Counted from the stretch's first letter, positions 8,528-17,517 are shown. The stretch: DNA of 44,864 nucleotides from Candidatus Odyssella sp. (GCA_016792765.1 JAEULD010000326.1:1-44864); one strand, 5' to 3'. Notes: a model not told the origin generated them from the sequence alone. Numbers and translations: made by a program.

Positions 8528-10063
8528 TCACTTCCGCTTCGCAACGCCCATTTTCGTCCAGTCCGTCGCCTGCTCGAACGCATGGGCGGCGCGGTAGAGC
8601 GTCGATTCCTGCCAATGCTTGGCGATCAGCATGAGACCGATCGGGCGGTCGCCCTCGCCGAGGCCGCACGGAAGCGAGATCGCCGGATGGTGCGTGATGT
8701 TGAACGGGCACGTGTTGCCGATCTGCTCCCAGCTGTGCGCCATGATCGCCGGCAGGTCCGCGTCGGCCGGCGGTATCTTCGACGCCATCACGCGCGTCGT
8801 CGGCATCAGCAGCAGGTCGTTCTCGGCCAAGGCGGCGTCGTAGGCGGCGCGCAGGCGCCGCCGCAGGTTCATGGCCTTGTAGTAGAAGTAGCCCTGGTAG
8901 TAGCGGTCGGTGTAGGCGCCGAGCAGCATGCCGACCTTCACCGTGTGCGGCAGCTCGTTGGCGCGGTCGCGCAACGAGGCGCAGCGCGCGGCGAGCGAGA
9001 CCGGGTAGACGCCCTCGACGTTACGGCCGAGGCTGCCGCCGTGAAACATCGCGTGGTAGGTGCCTTCGAGCGCGATCGCGCTCCAGATCGAAACGCCGTT
9101 GGGATGCCACGGAATGGAGATTTCCTTCACCGTGCAGCCGAGCTCTTGCAGCTTCTTCGCCGCCGCGCGGACGCCCTTGTCGACGTCGGGGTGCGAATCG
9201 TATTGCCCGAAGCCCTCCTTGACGATGCCGATCTTCAGGCCCTTCACCGGCTGTCCGATCGCCTTCGTATAGGCGTCGGGCCTGCATTCGCCCTGGCGCG
9301 AATCGAACCCGTCGGGCCCGGCCAGCACCTCGAGGAACAGCGCGTTCTCGGCCGCGGTCTGGGTCAGCGGCCCCGCGTGGTCGATCGTCGCGTCCATGCC
9401 CATGATGCCGGTATAGGGCACGAGGCCCCAGGTCGGCTTGATGCCGACGATGCCCGACAGCGAGGCGGGGATGCGGATCGATCCGGCTTGGTCGCCGCCG
9501 GTCGCCATGTCGACTTCGCCGGCCGCCACCAGCGCGCCCGAACCGGTCGAAGAGCCGCCCGGGGTATGGCCCCAGGCGCGCGGATTGTGCACCGGACCGC
9601 TGATGCTGGTCGCGGCCCCGCCGGAAAACGAGAAATACTCGCACACGGACTTGCCCACGATCTCCGCGCCGGCGTCGAGCAGCCGCGTCACGATCGTCGC
9701 GTCGAACTCGGGCACGTAGCCTTCGAGCACCGAGGCCCCGTTGGTGAGCGGGATGCCGGCGACGCAATAGGTGTCCTTGATCGCCACCTTCTTGCCGGCG
9801 AGCCTGCCGGACTTGGCACCCTTGATGGACGCCTTGACCGCCCAGGCGCCGTACTTGTTCTCGTCCCCTTCTGGCCGGCGGAAGCCGCCGCGCGGATACT
9901 TGATCGGCGGCAGCTCGTCGCTCTGCGCCATGATCAGGCGATAGCCGTCGGCGAACGGCTTGATGTAGTCGATCACCGCCTGCGCGTAGTCGGGCGTGAT
10001 GTCCATTCCCATCTCGGCCCCGACCTTCCTGAGCTGATCGTGGTTCGGCAGCTTGAACGCCAT
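8528..10063 (-). CDS. Amidase-signature amidase (nitrile-pathway type)
   Basis: Predicted 511-aa amidase-signature enzyme hydrolysing an amide to acid and ammonia. The Ser-cisSer-Lys triad is visible as Lys96 in VAIKD, Ser171 in the PGGSSTGS motif and Ser195 in DQAGSIRIPAS. From memory the same residue numbers form the triad in the Rhodococcus nitrile-linked amidase; like that enzyme it has a helical N-terminal extension (about residues 1-80) before the signature domain. The start MAFKLPNHDQ at 10063 has GGAGGA upstream and gives this length; a longer reading frame runs back into the transporter gene. It is the last gene of the leftward operon, 44 nt after the ATPase, so the transporter probably imports its substrate. 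Nitrile hydratase genes are not present in the window. Confidence 0.92.
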   Translation of the reverse strand: MAFKLPNHDQLRKVGAEMGMDITPDYAQAVIDYIKPFADGYRLIMAQSDELPPIKYPRGGFRRPEGDENKYGAWAVKASIKGAKSGRLAGKKVAIKDTYCVAGIPLTNGASVLEGYVPEFDATIVTRLLDAGAEIVGKSVCEYFSFSGGAATSISGPVHNPRAWGHTPGGSSTGSGALVAAGEVDMATGGDQAGSIRIPASLSGIVGIKPTWGLVPYTGIMGMDATIDHAGPLTQTAAENALFLEVLAGPDGFDSRQGECRPDAYTKAIGQPVKGLKIGIVKEGFGQYDSHPDVDKGVRAAAKKLQELGCTVKEISIPWHPNGVSIWSAIALEGTYHAMFHGGSLGRNVEGVYPVSLAARCASLRDRANELPHTVKVGMLLGAYTDRYYQGYFYYKAMNLRRRLRAAYDAALAENDLLLMPTTRVMASKIPPADADLPAIMAHSWEQIGNTCPFNITHHPAISLPCGLGEGDRPIGLMLIAKHWQESTLYRAAHAFEQATDWTKMGVAKRK

Positions 10064-10107
10064 GGTGTGGTCCTCCGGTTGCTGGCGAGGTTGATGCGGC
10101 GCGGGCG

Positions 10108-10794
10108 TCAGCCGCCCATGCCGACGATGTCTTCGATGGCGGCGCGGTCGGCGAGATCCGCGGCCGGCATTTCCTTCACGATCGATCCCTTCTGCATGAC
10201 GAGCACGCGCCCGGCGAGGCCGGCCACGAATTCCAGCCGCTGCTCGACGACGACGAGCGCGAGATTGCGCTGCGCGCGCAGGCGCGCCAGGAGCGCGGCG
10301 ATCTCCTCGACGATCGAGGGCTGGATGCCCTCGGTCGGCTCGTCGAGCAGGATGCATTTCGGCCGCGTCGTCATGCAGCGCGCGATCGCGAGGATCTGCT
10401 GCTGGCCGCCGCTCAGCGCGCCGCCCTGGCGCCGGAGCAGCGGGGCCAGCGCCGGAAAATCGGCGACGATCTCGTCGAGCCCGGTCCCGGCGCGGCCCAT
10501 GCGGAGATTCTCGGCGACCGAGAGGAACGGAAAGATCTCGCGGCCCTGCGGCACATAGGCGAGGCCGAGCCGCGCGCGCCGATGGGTGGGCTCGCGGCCG
10601 ATCTCGCGCCCGTCGAAGCGGATGGCCCCGGACGTCAGCGGCAGGTAGCCCATCAGTGTCTTCAACAGCGTGGTCTTGCCCATGCCGTTGTGGCCGACGA
10701 TGCCGACCGCTTCGCCGGCGGCGACGGCGAGGCTCACGCCGTGCAGCGCCGGAATGTGGCCATAGCGCGCGCCGATGCCCGTCACCTCAAGCAT
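10108..10794 (-). CDS. Urea/amide-type ABC transporter ATPase (UrtE/LivF-like)
   Basis: Predicted 228-aa ATPase. Walker A is GHNGMGKTT, the signature LSGGQQQILAIARCM, and Walker B is CILLDEPTEGIQPSIV. The EPTEGIQPS string is what I associate with UrtE, the second ATPase of urea importers, rather than plain LivF. The start at 10794 (MLEVTG) overlaps the UrtD-like gene by 8 nt. Together the two ATPases would power import through the LivH/LivM-type permeases encoded immediately upstream on the same transcript. Substrate assignment to urea or a small amide rests on family resemblance plus the downstream amidase. Confidence 0.92.
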   Translation of the reverse strand: MLEVTGIGARYGHIPALHGVSLAVAAGEAVGIVGHNGMGKTTLLKTLMGYLPLTSGAIRFDGREIGREPTHRRARLGLAYVPQGREIFPFLSVAENLRMGRAGTGLDEIVADFPALAPLLRRQGGALSGGQQQILAIARCMTTRPKCILLDEPTEGIQPSIVEEIAALLARLRAQRNLALVVVEQRLEFVAGLAGRVLVMQKGSIVKEMPAADLADRAAIEDIVGMGG

Positions 10795-11515
10795 GGCGAT
10801 CCTTGTGCGCGCCGAGATAGACCTCGCGCACCCGCGCATCGCGCAGAACTTCGCCGATCGGCGCCTCCATCAGGATGCGGCCCTGATGGAACACCGTCAC
10901 CGCCTCGGCGATCATGCGCACGAAGTGCATGTCGTGCTCCACGACGATCATCGCGCGGCGCTGGCGCAGGCGCGCGATCAGCGCCGCGGTGCGCCGCGTC
11001 TCGTCGGGCGTCATGCCGGCGGTGGGCTCGTCGAGCAGCAGCAGCAGCGGCTCGCGCGCCAGGACCATGCCGAGCTCGACCCATTGGCGCTGGCCGTGCG
11101 CGAGCTCGCCGACCTTGCGGCCGGCAACGGCGTCGAGATGCGTCTCGGCGAGGATCGCATCGACGATGCGCCGCGCGTCGCTCGCGCCGTGAAAGCGGCG
11201 CGCGGCCAGATGCAGGCTCTCGCGCACGTCGAGGCCGTCGAAAAGGCTCGGCACCTGCGTCTTGATACCGATCCCGTGCCGGGCGAGGCGGTGGCGCTCC
11301 TCGCCGGTCACGTCGGCCCCGCGGAACAGCACCGTGCCCGCGGTGGGCGCGAGCTGGCCGGTGATCATCTTGAAGAACGTGCTCTTGCCGGCGCCGTTGG
11401 GGCCGATGAGGCAGCGCAGCTCGCCTTCGCCGAGCTTGAAGTCGACACCGTCCACGGCCGGCACGCCGCCGAAACGCTTGGTCAGCCCGCGCGTCTCGAG
11501 AATGGGCGCGCTCAT
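10787..11515 (-). CDS. Urea/amide-type ABC transporter ATPase (UrtD/LivG-like)
   Basis: Predicted 242-aa ATPase with Walker A GPNGAGKST (38-46) and Walker B LLLLDEPTAGMTPDETRRT. The ABC signature is the divergent LAHGQRQWVELGMVLA instead of LSGGQ, a feature shared with UrtD-type urea transporter ATPases (LSHGQ). FVRMIAEAVTVFHQGRIL follows the H-loop histidine of VVEHDMHF. The start at 11515 (MSAPILE) gives a 4-nt ATGA overlap with the LivM-type gene; the alternative upstream ATG would extend inside that gene. It partners with the UrtE-like ATPase just downstream. Confidence 0.93.
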   Translation of the reverse strand: MSAPILETRGLTKRFGGVPAVDGVDFKLGEGELRCLIGPNGAGKSTFFKMITGQLAPTAGTVLFRGADVTGEERHRLARHGIGIKTQVPSLFDGLDVRESLHLAARRFHGASDARRIVDAILAETHLDAVAGRKVGELAHGQRQWVELGMVLAREPLLLLLDEPTAGMTPDETRRTAALIARLRQRRAMIVVEHDMHFVRMIAEAVTVFHQGRILMEAPIGEVLRDARVREVYLGAHKDRHA

Positions 11516-12534
11516 GCCGAGGCTCCGCGGCGCCCGAGCCACAGCTTGCGCAAGGTCGGGATGACGCCGCTCGGCACCAGCAGCACGAACAGGATGAGGA
11601 CGGCGCCGAGCACGAGGCTCGTGTCGATCTTGGCGAGGCCGATGAGAGCCGCCACCGACTTGCTCTGGCCCAGCCAGGTGGTGAGATACTGGATGAGCAC
11701 GGTGCCGAGCACGGCGCCGGCAAGCGTCCCGAGCCCGCCGACCAGGATCCAGATGATGATCTGCGCGGCGAACGCGATGCCGAACACGCCGGGGCCGATG
11801 AACGAGCCCCAGCTCGCGAACAGCACGCCGGCGAAGCCCGCGATGCCGCCGCCGATCACGAAGGCGATCAGCTTGTAGCGTCGCGAATCGTAGCCCAGCA
11901 GCTCGGCGCGCAGCTCGTTCTCGCGGATCGCCACCAGCGCGCGGCCGAACCGGCTCGCGATCAGCGCACGCAGCCCGAAATAGACGAGCAGCAGCGCGCC
12001 GAGCGAGAGGCGGAACGTGCCGGCGTAGTCGAGCTGCGCCGCGGCGTTGCCGGGAATGTTGATGGGCGGCAGGCCCGGAATGCCGTTATGGCCTCCGAGC
12101 CGCGCGCGCCCGATCGCGTATTCGGGGCCGGCCGTGCTGTTGATCAGGTGGTAGAAGATCAGCGAGACGGTGAGCGTGATCACCGCGAGATAAACGTCGC
12201 TGATCCGGCCGTAGATCATGAAATAGCCGAGCAGCGCCGCGAACAGCATCGGCACGATGGCGCCGAGCAGGATCGGCACCGTGCTCTCGCCCATGTTGAT
12301 GACGGCGAGCGCATAGGCGTAGCCGCCGAGGCCGAAGAACGCCGATTGCCCGAACGAGAGGATGCCGCCGAAGCCCCAGACGAAGGCGAGGCTCAGCGCC
12401 AGGATCGCGAGGATGCAGTAGACGGCGACGTCGACGAGCGTGAACAGCTCGACGACGTGGGGCACGCCGATCAGGGCGCCGAGGCCGAGGATCGCGATCG
12501 CCGCGATGCCGATCCGGTCCGCCGCCCGCTTCAT
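11512..12534 (-). CDS. Liv-type ABC transporter permease (LivM/UrtC-like)
   Basis: Predicted 340-aa inner-membrane permease with about ten hydrophobic segments. Family marks are FVWGFGGILSFGQSAFFGLGGYAYAL near residues 50-75 and the cytoplasmic loop GRALVAIRENELRAELLGYDSRRYKL, which contacts the ATPase. The C-terminal LVPSGVIPTLRKLW is typical. It overlaps the LivH-type gene and the UrtD-like gene by 4 nt on each side, so translation is coupled. It would form the heterodimeric channel with the LivH-type protein. Confidence 0.94.
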   Translation of the reverse strand: MKRAADRIGIAAIAILGLGALIGVPHVVELFTLVDVAVYCILAILALSLAFVWGFGGILSFGQSAFFGLGGYAYALAVINMGESTVPILLGAIVPMLFAALLGYFMIYGRISDVYLAVITLTVSLIFYHLINSTAGPEYAIGRARLGGHNGIPGLPPINIPGNAAAQLDYAGTFRLSLGALLLVYFGLRALIASRFGRALVAIRENELRAELLGYDSRRYKLIAFVIGGGIAGFAGVLFASWGSFIGPGVFGIAFAAQIIIWILVGGLGTLAGAVLGTVLIQYLTTWLGQSKSVAALIGLAKIDTSLVLGAVLILFVLLVPSGVIPTLRKLWLGRRGASA

Positions 12535-13397
12535 ACGCCGCCCCGGAACAGCCGCCCGGTGATGCCGGCGGGCAACAGGCGCAGCAGGATGATCGCCGCG
12601 GCGAGCAGCGCGACCTCGCCGACCACCGGCGTCGCGAGGAACGTCACCACCTGGTTGACGGCGCCGAGCATCGCCGCGGCCGAGGCGGTGCCGGCGAGCA
12701 CCGTGGCGCCGCCGCTGATCACCGTGATGAACGCCTTGGCGATGTAGGTCGCGCCGATCACCGGCACCACGCCCGAGATCGGCGCGAGAATTCCGCCGGC
12801 CAGGCCCGAAAGCGCCGCGCCGAGGCCGAACGTCGCCGCGTAGATCCTGCCGGTGTCGACGCCGAGCCCCGCGGCCATCGCCGGGTTCTGCATCGTGCCC
12901 CGCGCCAGCAGACCGAAGCGCGTCCGTTTCAGGCCGAGGTAGAGCGCCGCCATGATCGCGAGCGTGACGGCGATGACGAAGAATGTGTAGCCGCTTTCGC
13001 GATACGCGCCGATCTGAACGCTGCCGAGCGGCGGCTTCGAGCCCTCCTGATAGTAGCCCAGCACCGCCGAGGCGAGGCCGATCAGCAGCAGGCTCAAGCC
13101 CCAGGTGGCGAGCACCGTGTCGATCACGCGCCCGTAGAGCGGGCGGATGACGAGCCGCTCGACGACGACGCCGAACGCGCCCACCGTCACCGGCGCGATC
13201 ACCAGCATCGCGATCCAGATGTTGACGCCCGCCTGCACCGGCAGGATCACGGCATAGCCGCCGAGCATCAGGAACTCGCCATGCGCGAAATTGATCACGC
13301 GCATCATGCCGTAGATCACCGCCAGCCCGACGCTGATCAGCGCCAGGCTGGCGATCGCGTAGGCGACCTGGATCAGGAAGATCGCCGCATAGTCCAA
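12531..13397 (-). CDS. Liv-type ABC transporter permease (LivH/UrtB-like)
   Basis: Predicted 288-aa inner-membrane permease with about eight helices. The hallmark YGMMRVINFAHGEFLMLGGY appears near residues 29-48, and the ATPase-contact loop is LVIRPLYGRVIDTVLATWG. LKRTRFGLLARGTMQNPAMAAGLGVD is the conserved cytoplasmic segment of this family. It begins 7 nt after the binding-protein stop codon and overlaps the LivM-type gene by 4 nt. Confidence 0.94.
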   Translation of the reverse strand: MDYAAIFLIQVAYAIASLALISVGLAVIYGMMRVINFAHGEFLMLGGYAVILPVQAGVNIWIAMLVIAPVTVGAFGVVVERLVIRPLYGRVIDTVLATWGLSLLLIGLASAVLGYYQEGSKPPLGSVQIGAYRESGYTFFVIAVTLAIMAALYLGLKRTRFGLLARGTMQNPAMAAGLGVDTGRIYAATFGLGAALSGLAGGILAPISGVVPVIGATYIAKAFITVISGGATVLAGTASAAAMLGAVNQVVTFLATPVVGEVALLAAAIILLRLLPAGITGRLFRGGV

Positions 13398-13404
13398 GGC
13401 AAGC

Positions 13405-14631
13405 CTAGAGCTTCGGCTCGAATTGCTGGTTCGTGTCGGGGTTCTTGAGCAGGTCGCAGACGCCGTCCGGATTCGTCGGCGGCACCTGATCGAACGACTG
13501 GAGGATCTCGAACTTGCGGCTCTTGCACTCCGCGAGGTGCATGTCGAAGACGAAGTGGTGCGTCTTGGGATCGGCCTTCATCGTGCCGCCCGGCCCGTCG
13601 ACCGAGAGGCCGGCCTCGAGCGCCTTGATCACCGGCTCGCGCTCGATCGCATTCGCCTTCTTCACCGCCTCGGCCCAGATGCGAACGCCCATGTATTCCG
13701 ACATGCCGAGGTCGCTGACGTAGCCGTAATTGGTGCCGAATTTCTTCCGGAAGCGCTCGAGGAACGCGGCGTTCGCCGGCTTGTTGAGCTCCTCGAAGTA
13801 GTTGTAGCAGACGAAGATGCCTTCGCTGAGTTCCTGGGGCATGCGGAGGTGCTCGCCGGCCTCGCCGAACGTCTGCGACGCGATCGGAATCTGCTTCTTC
13901 ATGCCGGTGCCGGCCCATTGGCCGTAGAACGCGGCGTGGCCCGGGCCGACGAACGTGTTCACGATGAAATCGGGCTTCGCCGCCTGGATCTTGCCGATCG
14001 TCGGCCCGAACTGGTTGACGTCGAGCGGGAAGAACTCGCTCGCGATCACTTCGGCGCCGTTTTCCTTGGCGATCTTGCGCGTCCACTTCTCGGAAAGCTG
14101 GCCGAAATTGTAGTCGGCGGCCAGCACGTAGATCTTCTTGCCGAACTTCTTGATCATGAACGGCAGCAGATTGGCCAGCAGCTGGCCGGGCGTCGTGCCG
14201 GTCAGGAACGCGTTGCGGTCGCAGACGCCGCCTTCGTAGGGCGTATTGTAGAAGTAGAGCGCGTTGGCGCGGCGCAAGATCGGCCGGATCACCTCGCGCG
14301 AGGAACTCTGCAGCCCCGCGTGCACGACGTTGACGCGGTCGCGCAGCGCGATCTGCTGCGCGAACTGCGCGTAGAGCTGGTCGCTCGACTGCGCGTCGTA
14401 GGTGACGAGCTCGATCTTGCGCCCGAGCAGGCCGCCGGCCGCGTTGATTTCCTCGACCGCGAGCTGGATGCATTGCAGCTTCTGCGTACCGAAGGGCTGC
14501 AGCGGCCCCGACGTGTCGGCTATGGTGCCGAGCTTGATGGCCGCGCCCTGTGCGAACGCGAAACGCGGAAAGGCGCTGGCCGCGACGGCGGCGGTTGCGC
14601 TGGCGAGTGCCTGACGGCGACTGATCTTCAT
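13405..14631 (-). CDS. Urea/short-chain-amide-type periplasmic binding protein
   Basis: Predicted 408-aa type-1 periplasmic binding protein. The N-terminus MKISRRQALASATAAVAASAFP followed by RFAFAQG is a Tat-type signal with an SRRQAL motif and cleavage near AFA-QG. The mature part starts KLGTIADTSGPLQPFG and includes LYFYNTPYEGGVCDRNAF and ADYNFGQLSEKW. The TPYEGG stretch is reminiscent of UrtA and AmiC proteins that bind urea or small amides. It opens the leftward importer-amidase operon; AGGGAG lies at a good distance before the ATG. The ligand is inferred from family and from the terminal amidase. Confidence 0.9.
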   Translation of the reverse strand: MKISRRQALASATAAVAASAFPRFAFAQGAAIKLGTIADTSGPLQPFGTQKLQCIQLAVEEINAAGGLLGRKIELVTYDAQSSDQLYAQFAQQIALRDRVNVVHAGLQSSSREVIRPILRRANALYFYNTPYEGGVCDRNAFLTGTTPGQLLANLLPFMIKKFGKKIYVLAADYNFGQLSEKWTRKIAKENGAEVIASEFFPLDVNQFGPTIGKIQAAKPDFIVNTFVGPGHAAFYGQWAGTGMKKQIPIASQTFGEAGEHLRMPQELSEGIFVCYNYFEELNKPANAAFLERFRKKFGTNYGYVSDLGMSEYMGVRIWAEAVKKANAIEREPVIKALEAGLSVDGPGGTMKADPKTHHFVFDMHLAECKSRKFEILQSFDQVPPTNPDGVCDLLKNPDTNQQFEPKL

Positions 14632-14881
14632 GACGTTCTCCCTCGTTTGGACCGACGTGCCGATTATCGGGCGATTGGCAGCGGCGCCGCCCCCGGCTCG
14701 GAACAGTTCCTGTCGGCCATCTCTAGCATAGCGCCGCGCGCGGCGCTTGCCTCGTGCCGCCGCGCAAATGGGCTGTGCGCGCCACGCCTGACTGGCGCCG
14801 CCGCCGGCGCACGCCAGGCACGGCCACTCGATATTGTGGCGGAGGCCCGATGGCCGAATAGCGTTTGCGCGCGGCGCCGGC
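14632..14881. promoter_or_regulatory. Intergenic region: palindromes, end of M20 operon and start of importer operon
   Basis: Both flanking genes point left, so this gap must end the M20 operon and start the importer operon. It contains a hairpin with CTGGCG and CGCCAG arms at 14792-14817, a perfect 18-bp palindrome AGCGCCGCGCGCGGCGCT at 14730-14747 and a small dyad CCGAT-T-ATCGG at 14660-14670, 29 nt before the binding-protein start. A minus-strand TATGCT (14725-14730 complement) beside the palindrome is a possible -10 element without a clear -35 box. The first two structures may terminate upstream transcription and the last may be an operator. Confidence 0.45.
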
Positions 14882-16138
14882 TCAGGCGTCGCGCGTGCAG
14901 ATGTCGGCGATCACGCACGCATAGGCCCGCGCCGCCTTGACGAGGTCGTCGGTGCGGCAGCGTTCGTCGGGGCGGCTGAGGTAACGGCCGGTCGGCCCGT
15001 AGATGACGCCGGTCATTCCGGCGGCCTGCATCCAGGACGCGTCGGACGCGGCGAATTTTAGCACGGTCGCGGGCGTCGGCTCGGTGCCGTGCACGCGCCT
15101 GTGCGCGGCGGCGACGCTGCCCGCGACCGCCGAATCGCGCGGCGCGTCGAACGGCAGCGGGAAGAAATCCTGCGCGAATTCGATGTCGTAGCGGAAGTCG
15201 GGGTCGGCCGCGGCGATGCGATCCAGCCGGCGCGCGAGATCGGCGCGGATCGTCTCCTTGCTCATGCCCGGCACGACGCGGAAATCGACCGTGAGCGTGC
15301 AGCGATCCGGGAACAGCGCCGGGCGCGACGCATCGTGCGACTTGCCGATGCCGCCGCGGATCGGCCCGATGTTGAGCTGCGGCAGCCCCTCGAAGCCCGC
15401 CGCCGGTTCGTGATCGAGCCATCCGCCCGCGGCGGGGGCGGGCATCGGCGTGTGGCTCGGCCCGAGCGCGGCGATGACCTTCGCCGCCTTCTCGACCGCG
15501 TTCACGCCCTTGACGCCCGCCGTATCGATCGTCGCGAAATGCTTGCTGCGCCCGAGCACGTGGATGTAGGCCACGATCGACGCGGTGTGGTTGAAGGCGA
15601 TGTCGAGCTCGGTCGGCTCGCCGAGCACGAAGTAGTCGGTACGCGCGCCGTTCGCGAGCGCGTGGCGCGTGCCGGAGCCGCCGCGGAGCTCGCCGCACAC
15701 CAGCGCGATGACGAGGTCGCCCTTGAGCGCGATGCCGGCCCGCATCACGGCATGCGCCGCCGCGACGTAGGCGGCGTCCGCCGCCTTCATGTGGACGAAG
15801 CCGTACAGCCATCCGTCTTCGACCACGCCGCCGAACGGATCCTTGGTCCATCCGTCGGAGGTGGGATTGTGGTCGATATGGCCGTTCAGCATCAGGCTGG
15901 GCCCGCCGCCGCTGCCTCGCAGGCGGCCGATCGCGTTGAAGCTCGCGCCCATGTTGTGCGAGGCGGGCACGGGCTGAAGCTCGGCTTCGAGGCCGATCGC
16001 CCGCATGCGCTCGACGAAGAAGCGCGCCACGCCTTCTTCTTCGCCGGACGGGCTGCGGATGCGCAGCGCCTGGCGCGAGAGCTCGATCACCTCGCCGGCG
16101 TCGACCGCGGCGATGGCCTTGTCGAGCAGCGCGCTCAT
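14882..16138 (-). CDS. M20-family hydrolase homologue with altered metal site
   Basis: Predicted 418-aa protein of the ArgE/DapE/acylase M20 fold: catalytic domain halves at about 1-180 and 295-418, with the small dimerisation domain between. Canonical residues retained are His87 and Asp89 in NGHIDHN, the general-base Glu150 in CGELRGGSG, and Glu174 in LGEPTEL. Three metal ligands look replaced: the bridging Asp of the DMKGG motif is His116 (GFVHMKAAD), the second Glu of the EE pair is Leu151, and the C-terminal ligand His is Ser388 (YLSRPDE). Activity may use one metal or none, or the protein may belong to a divergent subgroup. It overlaps the amidohydrolase gene by ATGA (start 16138), which argues for a linked step such as deacylation or decarbamoylation. 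Product identity is uncertain. Confidence 0.88.
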   Translation of the reverse strand: MSALLDKAIAAVDAGEVIELSRQALRIRSPSGEEEGVARFFVERMRAIGLEAELQPVPASHNMGASFNAIGRLRGSGGGPSLMLNGHIDHNPTSDGWTKDPFGGVVEDGWLYGFVHMKAADAAYVAAAHAVMRAGIALKGDLVIALVCGELRGGSGTRHALANGARTDYFVLGEPTELDIAFNHTASIVAYIHVLGRSKHFATIDTAGVKGVNAVEKAAKVIAALGPSHTPMPAPAAGGWLDHEPAAGFEGLPQLNIGPIRGGIGKSHDASRPALFPDRCTLTVDFRVVPGMSKETIRADLARRLDRIAAADPDFRYDIEFAQDFFPLPFDAPRDSAVAGSVAAAHRRVHGTEPTPATVLKFAASDASWMQAAGMTGVIYGPTGRYLSRPDERCRTDDLVKAARAYACVIADICTRDA

Positions 16139-17517
16139 CGGACCGGCCACGGCATCTCGAGGCGCATGCCGGCGCGTTCGATCCAGGCCTTGCCGGCGCG
16201 GATCACGTCGCGTTTCAGGCGCTCCTCGTCCACGGTCAGGATGACGCGGTCGCGCATCACGATGCGTCCGTCGATGATCACGGTCTCGACGTCGTCGCCG
16301 TCGGCGGCATAGACGAGGCTGCGGACCGGATCGAGATTCGGGTGCCAGCGCAACTCGTCCATGCCGACGACGACGATGTCGGCGCGCTTGCCGGCCTCGA
16401 GCGAGCCGATCGCGTCGTCCCAGAGGCAGGCGCGCGCGCCGTCGATCGTCGCCATCTCGAGCGCCTTGTAGGCACCCATGATCGTCGCGTCGGCGAACTG
16501 ATCGCGATGCGCGCAGGCGGCCAGGTACATGACGCGCACCATGTCGAGGAAGCGCCCCGCGGTCGCCGAATCGGTTCCCAGCGAGATCGTCATGCCGAGC
16601 TCGATCATCCGCTTCATCATCCGGTTGCCGACGACGCCGTAGGCGCCGTGCATCGAGGCGGACGGGCAATGCGCAACCTTGACGTCGTGCTCCCTCAGCC
16701 AGCCGATCTCGCGCTCGTTCGGATATCCCATGTGCACGAGATAGAGATTGGGGCCGAACAGCCCGAGGTCGTGGAAGCGCTCCAGCGAACGCTTGCCGAA
16801 GCGTTCCTGGATCGCCTCGTTCTCGCCCTCGACCGCCGCCGCATGGGCGTGGATGCCGACTTTGTATCGGTCGGCCAGCGCCTTGATCGCCTTGCAGAGC
16901 TCGTCGCTGACGTTGAAGACGTAGCGCAGGCCGAACCAGCAGCGCAGGCGCCCCTCCGCGGCGTTGTTCCATTTGGCAACGGCCGCCTCGCCCTGGCGCA
17001 GGTTGGTTTCGAGGTTCTCGAACAGCTTCTCCGGCAGCGGCGCGCCCTGATCGGCGATGTCGCGCGTCGAGCGGTTGAGAATGCCGCGGATGCCGACGTC
17101 GGCCGCGGCCTGGGCCAGCGAATCGGTGTGATAGCCGCCGGGCTCGTTGAAGCAGGTCGTGCCCGACTTGATCATCTGCACGTAGTTGCCGAGCGCGCCG
17201 ATATAGGCCTCCTCGGCGTTCACGTGAGTCTCGTAGGGATAAACGCGCTTGTAGAGCCACGTCATGATGTCGACGTCGTCGCCGATCCCCTTCGAGAGAT
17301 ACTGGAACGCGTGATTGTGGCCGTCGACGAGACCGGGAAGCACCAGCTTGCCGGACGCGTCGATCACGAGCGCGGCGCGATGGCGCGCGAGAACGTCCTT
17401 GGTGCGCCCGACGGCGACGATATTGCGTCCTTCGACGGCGACGGCGCCGTCCGCGTAGATCTGCCGCCGCGGATCCATCGTGACGACATAGCCGTTGGCG
17501 ATGATGAAATCGGCCAC
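16135..17517 (-). CDS. TRZ/ATZ-type amidohydrolase, copy 1
   Basis: Predicted 460-aa metal-dependent amidohydrolase of the SsnA/chlorohydrolase group, which hydrolyses or deaminates amines, cyclic amides and s-triazines. Metal and active-site positions are His67 and His69 in VDGHNHA, His225 in GIHAHAAAV, His283 in VAHCPSA and Asp316 in LGTDSAT; a small beta domain flanks the barrel at both ends. The start is GTG at 17517, with GGGAGG 4 nt upstream. It lies 15 nt after the ABC ATPase and overlaps the M20 gene by 4 nt. It is closely similar by eye along its full length to the amidohydrolase at 19533-20933 on the opposite arm of the same divergent cluster. Substrate unknown. Confidence 0.93.
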   Translation of the reverse strand: MADFIIANGYVVTMDPRRQIYADGAVAVEGRNIVAVGRTKDVLARHRAALVIDASGKLVLPGLVDGHNHAFQYLSKGIGDDVDIMTWLYKRVYPYETHVNAEEAYIGALGNYVQMIKSGTTCFNEPGGYHTDSLAQAAADVGIRGILNRSTRDIADQGAPLPEKLFENLETNLRQGEAAVAKWNNAAEGRLRCWFGLRYVFNVSDELCKAIKALADRYKVGIHAHAAAVEGENEAIQERFGKRSLERFHDLGLFGPNLYLVHMGYPNEREIGWLREHDVKVAHCPSASMHGAYGVVGNRMMKRMIELGMTISLGTDSATAGRFLDMVRVMYLAACAHRDQFADATIMGAYKALEMATIDGARACLWDDAIGSLEAGKRADIVVVGMDELRWHPNLDPVRSLVYAADGDDVETVIIDGRIVMRDRVILTVDEERLKRDVIRAGKAWIERAGMRLEMPWPVR

